From JAOAFX01 sp049700315 (lineage in GTDB: Bacteria; Hydrothermota; Tepidihabitantia; SM23-42; JAOAFX01): a stretch of 8,828 nt of DNA. This document shows, one piece after another, positions 1 to 6,901 of the stretch. Every line of letters begins with the position of its first letter. Position 1 is the stretch's first letter. The stretch covers positions 1-8,828 of the forward strand of contig JBNAVN010000080.1 in assembly GCA_049700315.1 (NCBI GenBank). Direction: 5' to 3'. A program made the position numbers and the translations under genes. The notes beneath the pieces are model-generated. The model saw nothing but the letters and a program-made list of their open reading frames with translations. It was not told the origin of the DNA and did not search any database.

Positions 1-1
1 A

Positions 2-88
2 TTGGGTAACGGCGATATATCAAGGATTGTTGGACAGCGGGGGTTTTCAGGGGGGTATCCCCCTGAATATCTTGTAATTATGGAATAA
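2..88 (+). CDS. possible 3' end of an unidentified CDS (partial at window start)
   Basis: One frame is open from the window edge for 28 codons to a TAA at 86-88, reading like an ordinary C-terminus (it ends YPPEYLVIME). Nothing in it identifies a family, and 28 open codons can occur by chance. The 46-67 inverted repeat would lie inside this coding stretch. Confidence 0.22.
   Translation: MGNGDISRIVGQRGFSGGYPPEYLVIME
46..67. repeat. GC-rich hairpin, 9-bp stem with GTAT loop
   Basis: TTCAGGGGG (46-54) pairs perfectly with CCCCCTGAA (59-67) around a 4-nt loop. No T-run follows on either strand, so it is not a standard intrinsic terminator. It could be a dispersed palindromic unit or a transcript-end stabiliser for the gene to the left. 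Confidence 0.5.
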
Positions 89-109
89 TAGAATTTTACA
101 AAAATCAAC

Positions 110-139
110 AAGGGGGATAATAAAGGGTGATAAGGGAGG
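110..139 (+). repeat. imperfect 12-nt direct repeats, AAGGGKGATAA type
   Basis: AAGGGGGATAAT (110-121) and AAAGGGTGATAA (122-133) are two imperfect copies in tandem, followed by GGGAGG. They lie just upstream of the Rrf2 promoter. They could be an upstream regulator site or a scrap of a dispersed repeat; nothing decides between these. Confidence 0.35.
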
Positions 140-150
140 TTGTTCATCAC

Positions 151-179
151 TTGACAATACCCTACTTTTTTGATATACT
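151..179 (+). promoter_or_regulatory. sigma-70-type promoter of the Rrf2 operon, placed for a leaderless transcript
   Basis: A perfect -35 TTGACA (151-156), a 17-nt spacer and -10 TATACT (174-179). Only 6 nt separate the -10 from the ATG at 186, so transcription should begin on or next to the A of the start codon. No Shine-Dalgarno lies between them. Inverted ATACC (157-161) and GGTAT (183-187) flank the -10 and could be part of an Rrf2 autoregulatory operator, which is inference. Confidence 0.75.
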
Positions 180-185
180 ATTGGT

Positions 186-596
186 ATGAGATTAACAACC
201 CGAACCAGATATGCAGTGCGGGCAATGGTTTATTTGGGCAGTCAAAAGGTTAATAAACCTCTGTCCTTAAGACAAATTGCTGATGCAGAGAATATTACTG
301 AAAAGTATCTGGAACAGATTTTTCTGAAACTTACAAAGGCTGGACTATTGAAGACGGTAAAAGGGCCAGGTGGTGGTTATCAACTCAGCAGGGTTCCCGA
401 GAGAATAAAACTCAAAGAGATAATGTCTGCAGTCGGTGAATCCTGGACACCAGTCTTCTGTGTTGGAGATAGAAAGACAAATCCCTGCCCCAGAAGTAAG
501 AATTGTCCTACCCGTCCTTACTGGCTCAAGTTAAAGCGGATGATAGAAAAATTCTTAGATACCCATACCCTTGCCGAGATTAGCAAAAGAGTTTGA
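186..596 (+). CDS. Rrf2 family (IscR/NsrR-like) transcriptional regulator
   Basis: This 136-residue protein is the normal length for an Rrf2 winged-helix regulator. The N-terminus (MRLTTRTRYAVRAMVYL) is the family signature. The recognition region at about 26-50 (SLRQIADAENITEKYLEQIF) and the wing GPGGGYQLSR at about 60-69 are both present. Cys92, Cys101 and Cys107 occupy the region where IscR and NsrR bind an Fe-S cluster, so it probably senses Fe-S status, iron, nitric oxide or redox state. It is the first gene of the operon, 3 nt before the PP-loop gene, which implies autoregulation and control of the downstream genes. The start at 186 is fixed by the family N-terminus and the promoter immediately upstream. 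Family assignment is secure; the ligand and exact regulon are inference. Confidence 0.93.
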   Translation: MRLTTRTRYAVRAMVYLGSQKVNKPLSLRQIADAENITEKYLEQIFLKLTKAGLLKTVKGPGGGYQLSRVPERIKLKEIMSAVGESWTPVFCVGDRKTNPCPRSKNCPTRPYWLKLKRMIEKFLDTHTLAEISKRV

Positions 597-599
597 AAG

Positions 600-1589
600 A
601 TGGTTAAGGCAATTGGTTTACTCTCTGGTGGTCTTGATTCTACACTTGCAGTAAAATTGATGCTTGAACAGGGTATTGTAGTAATTGGGCTGAATTTTGT
701 AACACCGTTTTGCACCTGCACAAAAAAGGGCTGTCAGAATCAGGCGAAGAAAGTGGCAGAGAAATTTGGTATTGAATTGAGGATTATCAGTGCAAAAGAG
801 GATTATATTAGTTTAGTCAAAAATCCCAAATATGGTTATGGCAGGAATATGAATTCCTGCATAGACTGCCGAATATTTATGTTTTCAAGGGCGAATGAAT
901 ATATGAAAAAAATTGGAGCAAGTTTTGTATTCACCGGTGAGGTTTTAGGTGAAAGACCAATGTCCCAGAATTTAAGGGCAATGAGGATAATTGAAAAGGA
1001 ATCAGGTTTAGAAGGCAGACTATTAAGACCCCTGTGTGCAAGATATTTACCACCTACAGTTCCGGAAAAAGATGGTATTGTTGACCGCAATAGACTACTA
1101 TCAATTACCGGACGCTCAAGGAAGCCACAGATTTCTTTAGTCCAAAGTTTTGGTATAGAAGGCTATCCCTGTCCGGCCGGTGGTTGCCGGCTCACCGACC
1201 CAAATTTTGCAAAAAGGCTAAAAGATGCATTTGAACATAATGAGGATACAATGGCGGATGTAACCCTTTTAAGATATGGACGCCATTTCCGCCTGCCCAG
1301 CGGTCCCAAGGTAATTGTGGGAAGGAATGAGCAGGAAAATGAAATACTGAAAGGTTATTTCAATCTCAATAATAATAGGGATTTATTATTAGAAACAAGG
1401 GATTTTGTAGGACCTATTGTATTGTTAAAAAACTATTATTCTGAAGAGGATATCAAAATCGCAGCCAAACTCTGTTTAACCTATAGTGATTATAAGCAAA
1501 GAGAGATGGCTTATGTTAAGGTTTTAAGCCTTAAAGAGATTTTAATCCAACCATTTCTGGATTTAGAATATCAGAAATGGAGAATATGA
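600..1589 (+). CDS. PP-loop ATPase, tRNA-thiolation (MnmA/ThiI-like) type with C-terminal NFACT-R-like region
   Basis: The N-terminal PP-loop SGGLDST (residues 9-15) binds ATP for adenylation of a substrate, as in MnmA, ThiI and TtuA, which put sulfur into tRNA. Cysteines are Cys38, 40 and 45, the CxxC pair Cys87/Cys90 (NSCIDCR), Cys146, and Cys191/Cys196 (CPAGGC); there is also one in the far C-terminus. TGEVLGERPMSQ (about 112-123) and the GRSRKPQ stretch (171-177) recall a group of uncharacterised proteins often labelled tRNA 2-thiouridylate or ThiI-like enzymes. GRNEQENE (241-248) resembles the NFACT-R type RNA-binding fold, which fits an RNA substrate. The gene lies 3 nt after the Fe-S-type regulator and its stop overlaps the receptor start. 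Sulfur transfer to tRNA is the best guess; the substrate nucleotide is unknown and other PP-loop chemistry is possible. Confidence 0.82.
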   Translation: MVKAIGLLSGGLDSTLAVKLMLEQGIVVIGLNFVTPFCTCTKKGCQNQAKKVAEKFGIELRIISAKEDYISLVKNPKYGYGRNMNSCIDCRIFMFSRANEYMKKIGASFVFTGEVLGERPMSQNLRAMRIIEKESGLEGRLLRPLCARYLPPTVPEKDGIVDRNRLLSITGRSRKPQISLVQSFGIEGYPCPAGGCRLTDPNFAKRLKDAFEHNEDTMADVTLLRYGRHFRLPSGPKVIVGRNEQENEILKGYFNLNNNRDLLLETRDFVGPIVLLKNYYSEEDIKIAAKLCLTYSDYKQREMAYVKVLSLKEILIQPFLDLEYQKWRI

Positions 1590-3355
1590 AGATACCTTTA
1601 GTTCTTATGATTTTTGTGATTGGTCTTGCTCAAGAGACTTACGAAGTTTCACCAGTGGTTGTGACCGCAAATCGCTATCCAAAAAGTATTTCAGAAATCA
1701 CAAGAACAGTTATTGTCATAGATTCTACAGAGATTGTTAAATATGCTTCTTTGGTTGAGGTTATCAAAAACTTCTCTGGGCTGGATATAAAAATAAGGGG
1801 TGATGGAGTTCAGGCAGACCCGAATATCAGGGGTTCTACATTCCAGCAGGTCTTAATAATGATAGATGGGATTAGGGTCAATGACCCTCAGACCGGGCAT
1901 CATAACTTGAATATTCCTGTGCCTCCCGGTGAAATTGAACGAATTGAGATTCTCTCAGGAACTGCATCTTCGCTTTATGGCTCAGATGCCTGTGGTGGTG
2001 TGATAAATATTATCACCAAGAGGGCAAATAAGATTAAGGCAGGAATCGGTATGGGCAGTTTTGACTATCGCAAAGTTGATGCAACAGTCGGTTTTTCAAG
2101 GGCTTATCTCGGATATAGGATGGAATCTTCAGATGGATATGAGCCGGGCTATGAATACAAAATCAATAATATCTTCGGTAAATTAAAATTTAGTTTAGGT
2201 CAGCGATTAAATAACCAATTATCCATTGGCTATTTGCACAAGCCATTTGGAGCAAAGAACTTCTATGCCCCATTTCCGTCCTGGGAAAAGAACCAGGCAG
2301 TGGTCTGTAATTTACATAGCCAGTTTTTTGCCCTTCCGGTGCTAATGCTTGAAACCTCAATCCTTTATCGCACCCATATTGATACATTTGTCCTTAACCG
2401 TAATAATCCAGAATTTTATGCCAATCGTCATCAGACCTTCACTTATGGTTTACAGATACTGTCTCATACTCATATAAGTCAAGAAAAGTTTGGCTATTTT
2501 GTTACCGGGGTGGAGGTATTCAGGGATTCTATAAATAGCACGAGGTTGGGAAAAAGGCATAATCAGCGTTTTGGAATCTTTTCCCAGATTGAGCAGAAGT
2601 TTTTTGCTGGAAGTATCATTCTCCTCGCAGGCATAAGAGAAGATTTCTATTCACGGTGGGCAAGCACAATCAATCCCCAAATCAGTCTGGCAGCTAATAT
2701 CCTTCCAGAAATAAAATTACACACAAGTATCGGCAGTTCATTTCGGGCACCAACCTTTACTGAATTATACTATCAGGACCCGGGAAATCTTGGTGATTCA
2801 TTGCTCAAGCCCGAGCGTGCCTGGGAGGATGAGTTCGGTATCATCGCAGCCTTCAAAAACATTTCATTTTATTCTGCATGTTATGTGCGTAAAACCGAGA
2901 ATAATATTGATTGGGTGAAGAGCCAGGATGAGACAGCGTGGCAAGTAAAGAATATTGGTAAGACACGCATCCTCGGTCTTGAATCGTCATTAAAATTCCT
3001 ATTTGGTTCTTTGATTAGCCTGAAAACCGGCATTTCTTATATCAAAATAAAGGATGAACTACCCGAGGGCTATGTCTCAAAATATGCCTTACAGTCTCCT
3101 GTGATTAAATCCTTTGCTACACTTGAAACATTCTCTCTATTAGAATTCAATCCGGTCTTTTATTACTATAGTGATAAATCCACCCGGATTTTAATCAATA
3201 CCATCGCAAACAAAAAAATTCTCATCGGAAAAGGGATAGAGTCAATTTTTTCTTTTAATATCACCAATCTATTGGATAAAAAATACGAAGATTTTCAAGG
3301 CGTGCCCTTACCAGGCCGGGCATATAAGATTGGTGTAAGTTTTAGTAAAATATAA
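1586..3355 (+). CDS. TonB-dependent outer-membrane receptor (BtuB/siderophore receptor type)
   Basis: A transport protein that would bring a scarce ligand (metal chelate, siderophore or corrinoid) across the outer membrane, powered by TonB-ExbBD. It has a short hydrophobic signal sequence (MKIPLVLMIFVIGLAQ), then the VVVTANR stretch that starts most plug domains. A plug follows to about residue 150 (RGSTFQQVLIMIDGIRVNDP, later SLYGSDACGGVINIITK), then a long beta-barrel ending in the usual NLLDKKYE...GVPLPGRAYKIGVSF terminus. At 589 residues it is close to BtuB length. I chose the ATG at 1586 because it makes an ATGA overlap with the upstream stop; an in-frame ATG at 1577 would add three residues. 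The ligand cannot be read from sequence. Its place behind an Fe-S-type Rrf2 regulator suggests iron, or a metal needed by the HypE-like neighbour. Confidence 0.92.
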   Translation: MKIPLVLMIFVIGLAQETYEVSPVVVTANRYPKSISEITRTVIVIDSTEIVKYASLVEVIKNFSGLDIKIRGDGVQADPNIRGSTFQQVLIMIDGIRVNDPQTGHHNLNIPVPPGEIERIEILSGTASSLYGSDACGGVINIITKRANKIKAGIGMGSFDYRKVDATVGFSRAYLGYRMESSDGYEPGYEYKINNIFGKLKFSLGQRLNNQLSIGYLHKPFGAKNFYAPFPSWEKNQAVVCNLHSQFFALPVLMLETSILYRTHIDTFVLNRNNPEFYANRHQTFTYGLQILSHTHISQEKFGYFVTGVEVFRDSINSTRLGKRHNQRFGIFSQIEQKFFAGSIILLAGIREDFYSRWASTINPQISLAANILPEIKLHTSIGSSFRAPTFTELYYQDPGNLGDSLLKPERAWEDEFGIIAAFKNISFYSACYVRKTENNIDWVKSQDETAWQVKNIGKTRILGLESSLKFLFGSLISLKTGISYIKIKDELPEGYVSKYALQSPVIKSFATLETFSLLEFNPVFYYYSDKSTRILINTIANKKILIGKGIESIFSFNITNLLDKKYEDFQGVPLPGRAYKIGVSFSKI

Positions 3356-3356
3356 A

Positions 3357-3362
3357 AAGGAG
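3357..3362 (+). promoter_or_regulatory. strong Shine-Dalgarno AAGGAG of the HypE-like gene
   Basis: AAGGAG lies 6 nt before the ATG at 3369, directly after the receptor stop. It shows that internal operon genes here use ordinary ribosome binding sites, in contrast to the promoter-proximal first gene. Confidence 0.8.
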
Positions 3363-3368
3363 ATAAAT

Positions 3369-4457
3369 ATGGCAAAACTACCTGAAATAGGAAAAATCTC
3401 ATCTGAGGTCTTTAATGAATTGATATATCCCCATCTTGGGGCTGAAAATAAGCATATTCTTGTTGGTCCTCAGCACGGGGTTGATGTAGGGATTGTTGAG
3501 ATTGGGACGAAAGCAGTAGCAATGACATCAGACCCGGTTTTTATTGTGCCTGAATATGGCTTTGAAAGGGCGGCCTGGTTTGCTGTACACATTCTTGCCT
3601 CAGATGTCGTGACCTCTGGGTTACCACCAACCTATTTAACGATTGACCTGAATCTGCCTTTATCAATGACCGAAGAAGAATTGACCACGGTCTGGAAGAC
3701 CATAGATAGAGAATGTAAGAAGATGGGGATGGCAATTGTCTGTGGCCATACTGCGCGGTATGATAACTGCTATTATCCAATGGTCGGTGGCGCAACTGTG
3801 CTTGCAGTCGGTGATTTAGACAAATATGTCTCACCAAAGTTTGCAAAGGTTGGAGATAAGATTATTATTACCAAAGGACCGGCAATTGAAGCCAGTGGAA
3901 TATTTGCCACGATGTTTCCAAGATTTTTGGCAAGGGAATTTGGTGATGAATTTTCAAAAAAAGCCCAGGATTTATTCTACAAGATGTCCGTGGTTGAAGA
4001 TGCAATGACCGCAGTAAAAGTTGGTGTTCGGGATGAAGGGGTGTCTGCAATGCATGATGCTACAGAGTGTGGTATATGGGGTGGACTGTATGAGATTGCG
4101 CAGGCTGCGAAATGCGGTGTGCGCATTGAAAAAGAGAAGATTGTAATGGAAGAGTGTGTGAGTGAAATCTGTAATCTCTTCAAGATTGACCCTTATAAAT
4201 CAATCAGCGAAGGGACTTTAATTATTACCTGTCGTGGGCATAAGGCAGAAAAGGTTGTGGAAGTCTTAAGGGAAAAGGGGATAAAATCTTCAATTGTTGG
4301 TGAACTTGTTGAAGAAAAATATGGAATGGTCCTTATTGAAGACAAAAAAGAGAAGAAACTTGAACATCCAAAGGTTGACCCATTCTGGAAGGCATTTTAC
4401 GATGCGTTAAAAAGTTATAGAAAATTAGAGCAAGGAAAGATAGTATTAAGCCAGTAA
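3369..4457 (+). CDS. AIR synthase (PurM/HypE/ThiL superfamily) protein, HypE-like
   Basis: A 362-residue protein with the two-domain AIR-synthase layout. The N-terminal ATP-binding half carries VGPQHGVDVG (32-41), TSDP (53-56), HILASDVVTSG (74-84) and CGHT (125-128). The C-terminal half carries KGPAIEASG (169-177) and MHDATECGIWGGLYE (228-242), the superfamily's DxTxxG-type motif. Members use ATP to activate an oxygen on their substrate (PurM, HypE, SelD, ThiL). It most resembles the proteins filed as hydrogenase maturation factor HypE. However, it lacks the C-terminal Cys tail (PRIC in true HypE) on which HypE builds the cyanide ligand and ends KIVLSQ instead, so the classical HypE reaction is unlikely. 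It is last in the operon, 13 nt after the receptor. No other hyp gene is in the window, and the substrate is unknown. Confidence 0.85.
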   Translation: MAKLPEIGKISSEVFNELIYPHLGAENKHILVGPQHGVDVGIVEIGTKAVAMTSDPVFIVPEYGFERAAWFAVHILASDVVTSGLPPTYLTIDLNLPLSMTEEELTTVWKTIDRECKKMGMAIVCGHTARYDNCYYPMVGGATVLAVGDLDKYVSPKFAKVGDKIIITKGPAIEASGIFATMFPRFLAREFGDEFSKKAQDLFYKMSVVEDAMTAVKVGVRDEGVSAMHDATECGIWGGLYEIAQAAKCGVRIEKEKIVMEECVSEICNLFKIDPYKSISEGTLIITCRGHKAEKVVEVLREKGIKSSIVGELVEEKYGMVLIEDKKEKKLEHPKVDPFWKAFYDALKSYRKLEQGKIVLSQ

Positions 4458-4508
4458 TAGTTGCCAGTAGATGTGGGTTCCATTCGACAAAGGTTGGAAC
4501 GCAAATAG

Positions 4509-5381
4509 CTATGTTTTTTCTTTTTTTGAAATAAAATAGATTCCGATTATCAAAAACATCAGACCGGCAAACTGTAGTAAAGTGATATATTCTTCCAATA
4601 CAATGTATCCAAGAAATGTGGCAAAGAATGGGGTGGAGAGTTCCAATGCTGCAACCTGTGCTGCCTTGATACGTTTTAAACCTTCGTAATATAAAATTGT
4701 GCCGATGCCAATCACAATACCAAGCAAAACCTGATAAATATTTGTTATATTAATACCATTTGATAATAAAAGATATACAAAAAATATTATACCCGCAAGT
4801 AAAAATCTATAAAATGCAATCACCTGGGCAGGTAAATCTTTAAGATATTTTCTCGTTGTGATTGCGGTTGTTGCCCAGGCAAATGTAGCAAAAAGGACAA
4901 GAAGGTCTCCAATTGTGCCAAATTTAAGATTTCTTAGATTGTCAAATGTTTTTGTCGATACAAAGATTCCAGCAAAGATCATAAAGAGGATGCCGAGATA
5001 ATCAGATTTTGTAAGTTTATCTGATTTCAGAAAAAAATATCCTAAGATAACAATAAAAAGAGGCTGTATATGGCCAATCAGGACCGCGTTTATCACCATC
5101 ACCCTCGTCAGTGCAAAGGTATAGATAAAATCAGCAAACAGGGTTGCAACAAGGGAGAGATAAATCAGCCATTTGAATTCTTTCTTTTTCACAAGGAGTT
5201 GTTCTGGATTTGAAAATAGGGAGTAGATTGTGATTACAATCAGGCAGAATAATATTCTTGTTGCAAAGGTGTTCAGAAAATCTGTGGATTGAAAAGATAA
5301 TTTCGCAAATATCGGCTCCAGTGCCCACATTACACTTGCGCCAAGAACCGCAATCACACCTATCGTTTTATTTGAAGGCAT
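4509..5381 (-). CDS. EamA/DMT family permease (about 10 membrane helices)
   Basis: An inner-membrane protein of the drug/metabolite transporter superfamily, 290 residues from the preferred start. Two EamA repeats of about five hydrophobic helices are visible. The first repeat starts TIGVIAVLGASVMWALEPIF and includes the conserved ALTRVMVINAVLIGHIQPLF segment. The second starts at GDLLVLFATFAWATTAIT and includes YYEGLKRIKAAQVAALELSTPFFA. The tail KKEKT is typical. Substrates in this family are small metabolites or amino acids and cannot be predicted. I chose ATG 5381 (MPSNKTIG) over an upstream in-frame TTG at 5414, because the TTG falls within a likely -35 element and its extra residues are not conserved-looking. 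The gene converges on the Rrf2 operon and ends in a genuine TAG stop. Confidence 0.9.
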   Translation of the reverse strand: MPSNKTIGVIAVLGASVMWALEPIFAKLSFQSTDFLNTFATRILFCLIVITIYSLFSNPEQLLVKKKEFKWLIYLSLVATLFADFIYTFALTRVMVINAVLIGHIQPLFIVILGYFFLKSDKLTKSDYLGILFMIFAGIFVSTKTFDNLRNLKFGTIGDLLVLFATFAWATTAITTRKYLKDLPAQVIAFYRFLLAGIIFFVYLLLSNGINITNIYQVLLGIVIGIGTILYYEGLKRIKAAQVAALELSTPFFATFLGYIVLEEYITLLQFAGLMFLIIGIYFISKKEKT

Positions 5382-5386
5382 AGAGA

Positions 5387-5414
5387 ATAATACACAAAAA
5401 TTTATTCCAGGCAA
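5387..5414 (-). promoter_or_regulatory. probable promoter of the DMT permease, nearly leaderless
   Basis: On the minus strand TTGCCT (5414-5409), 16 nt, then TATTAT (5392-5387), with only 5 nt to the ATG at 5381. There is no Shine-Dalgarno before that ATG. The -35 is imperfect, so this is weaker than the other two promoters, but the geometry relative to the start codon is the same. Confidence 0.45.
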
Positions 5415-5431
5415 TATATTAGATGCTCATT

Positions 5432-5677
5432 TCAAAATCTTCCCTCGGGTATGTTAACAAAGAATTCAATTTTCAAACTATTAAATCCTTCAACCTCAAT
5501 GCAATTATTGATACTTCTTTTAATAGATTTTTCTTAAATTATAAGAAATTTAGCCTTAAGGCTTGTTGATAAAAAATTTGCCGAAGGCATGTAATAGATA
5601 ATTTTTGTCTCTATGTGTTCTGGTAATGCGACTTTCACTTGATAGGTATGTGGTTTTATAGATACTGGAATCTCTCC
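5432..5677 (-). pseudogene. unidentified gene fragment downstream of the SPPY methyltransferase remnant, two in-frame stops
   Basis: A minus-strand frame different from the methyltransferase frame reads GEIPVSIKPHTYQVKVALPE, continues to a TAA at 5536-5534, and then stays protein-like to a TGA at 5434-5432 (ending FFVNIPEGRF). The methyltransferase frame just upstream carries GNEVKGDRWLYW, which would join this piece after a one-base shift near 5677. It may be the C-terminus of a restriction endonuclease partner of the methyltransferase, but I cannot place the family. Codons overlap a 12-bp palindrome AGCCTTAAGGCT (5552-5563). Confidence 0.3.
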
Positions 5678-5936
5678 AATATAACCATCTATCCCCTTTG
5701 ACCTCGTTACCTGTGAATATACAGTGTTTATCCTGCTTTTCACCTGGAAAGTCCCAATGACCTGTAAAGTGTTGATTCCATTCTTCATAAGTATCATTGA
5801 AACCAATCTGTTTTCCATTTCCATAATCTTTTAGTTGCCAATAGGGTGGGGATGTAATGATGAGATGGACGGATTCATCCGGAATTTCCTACATCCATCT
5901 TGAATCGCCTATGATTATTTTATGGGTAGTTTTCAT
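5556..5936 (-). pseudogene. remnant of a beta-class (SPPY) DNA methyltransferase, amber-interrupted and internally deleted
   Basis: From ATG 5936 the frame gives MKTTHKIIIGDSRWM, a TAG at 5891-5889 (codon 16), then EIPDESVHLIITSPPYWQLK (codons 17-36). This is the start of an m4C/m6A methyltransferase with catalytic TSPPYW, of the kind found with many type II systems. After NDTYEEW it jumps straight to NQHFTGHWDFPGEKQDKH, a stretch that in intact relatives lies well downstream. Over 100 residues, which would include intervening conserved parts, seem to be missing. The junction sits where TYEE and a later TTEEW-type motif resemble each other, suggesting deletion by short homology. The AdoMet-binding DPFxGSGTT motif is absent, so no activity is expected. 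It follows the D12 system on the same strand but is unrelated to it. Confidence 0.72.
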
Positions 5937-5977
5937 ATCTATTCACCATATATTTTTTAATATTTCTAAAGTCACTG

Positions 5978-6033
5978 TTTCGCCGGCCGAATTGCGGATA
6001 AAAGAAGTCCCGACTCGTCGGGATTGGGCGAAA
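5978..6033. repeat. compound palindrome, probable dispersed repeat or MITE-like unit
   Basis: An outer stem TTTCGCC (5978-5984) / GGCGAAA (6027-6033) encloses an inner palindrome TCCCGAC-TC-GTCGGGA (6008-6023). The stretch is GC-rich compared with its flanks and lies in the otherwise empty 242-bp gap between the endonuclease gene and the second methyltransferase remnant. No coding signal with family resemblance is visible in the gap (5937-6178). A repeat family is inferred from form only. Confidence 0.45.
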
Positions 6034-6178
6034 ATTTCTGATTCCCCTTTTTTCCGCTTTTATAGGAAGTTCGGTTTGGCACTTGTTTTTAAATTCTTTA
6101 TAACACATACTATTTTTCATATAATTTGGATAACTTATTTATAGCTTTGCCATAAAGAATTATTCTGGCGGTGAGATT

Positions 6179-6898
6179 TCATGTCTTGTTTATTTGTGAT
6201 TTGAGTAAATCAAAAGTTAGCTTTTTATCTAACCAGATTATCTAACCAGAATTTTACTTCCCTATAATGTACATCACTGTCATTTCTCATTTCAATTTCA
6301 CCATGAGTTTTACCAGAAACCTTAAAAATTACCTTCTGGTCATCAATTTGATTCTTCCCTTTGGCTTTAGAGTTTTCAACTTCATAGTTATTGATCAAAA
6401 CTTCAACAACTTCTCTACTCCAGAATACATGAAAAATTTCTTTCTCTTTTATAACCAAAAAATCAACCTCTCCGCTGTTAAACATACTTTTATCAATAAA
6501 CGCAGCAAGAACTCTCTTTTCTCTTATCCTTTGGTATAATTGACGCATTGGTTTTTGTAGTCTCTTTTTGTACAATGTTTTGTTTCTTAAATAATCATTT
6601 CTATCTTCCGGAAAACTTACTATACATTGTAAAAATAATTCCCCGAATCCATTCATACCTCTAAAAGTATAATCTTTTTCAAATCTCGTTTTGCCATATA
6701 GAAAAATTTGCCATTTTTTCTCACCACTTTTGACAGAATAAGAATGCCCTTCTGAATCAATTACATCCTTTTTGCCTGGGGTTCACTTCCATATTCCCTG
6801 CCAATACCTAAAACTTGAGCGAATTCTCTGGCATCGGCGTGTCCTTTTCGTTTCACATAACTTGCCTTTTCAGATGTCATCGCTTTCTTTTTTGTCAT
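6179..6898 (-). pseudogene. putative type II restriction endonuclease, broken by a frameshift and a 13-bp tandem duplication
   Basis: The gene starts at ATG 6898, behind GAAGG (6910-6906), 3 nt after the methyltransferase stop. It reads 40 codons (HADAREFAQVLGIGREYGSE) and then loses frame at a run of four C's (plus 6778-6781). One added C would restore PPGKKDVIDSEGHSYSVKSG and the KKWQIFLY strand. The longest surviving ATG-started piece is 6225-6656. Asp45/Asp48 with Lys57 (SVK), or SGEVDFLVIK near residues 142-151, could be PD-(D/E)xK catalytic parts; this is unproven. TTATCTAACCAGA is duplicated at 6225-6250. Removing one copy extends the tail to KKLTFDLLKSQINKT and a TGA at 6181-6179, giving about 235 residues. 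I do not recognise the family by sequence. The endonuclease role rests on coupling to a D12 methyltransferase. Confidence 0.6.
6225..6250. repeat. perfect 13-bp tandem duplication in the 3' end of the endonuclease gene
   Basis: TTATCTAACCAGA occurs at 6225-6237 and again at 6238-6250 with no gap or mismatch. Being 13 bp, it shifts the frame and makes the present stop TAA (6227-6225). A slipped-strand duplication is the simplest origin. Confidence 0.9.
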
Positions 6899-6901
6899 AA
6901 T

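Noticed and set aside
4477..4500. GTTCCA/TGGAAC hairpin between the convergent genes as a terminator
   Set aside because: Only 6 bp with a 12-nt loop and no adjacent T-run on the + strand; too weak to call a terminator.
5381..5414. TTG at 5414 as the start of the DMT permease
   Set aside because: The TTG lies in the likely -35 box, and ATG 5381 gives the usual short lead before the first membrane helix.
5920..6120. A 66-codon minus-strand frame in the gap before the SPPY remnant
   Set aside because: It is read through the compound palindrome and the start of the methyltransferase remnant in another frame; no motif or ribosome binding site.
5857..6144. A 95-codon + strand frame with a hydrophobic C-terminus
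   Set aside because: It runs antisense through the methyltransferase remnant and the palindrome. The hydrophobic look comes from T-rich DNA.
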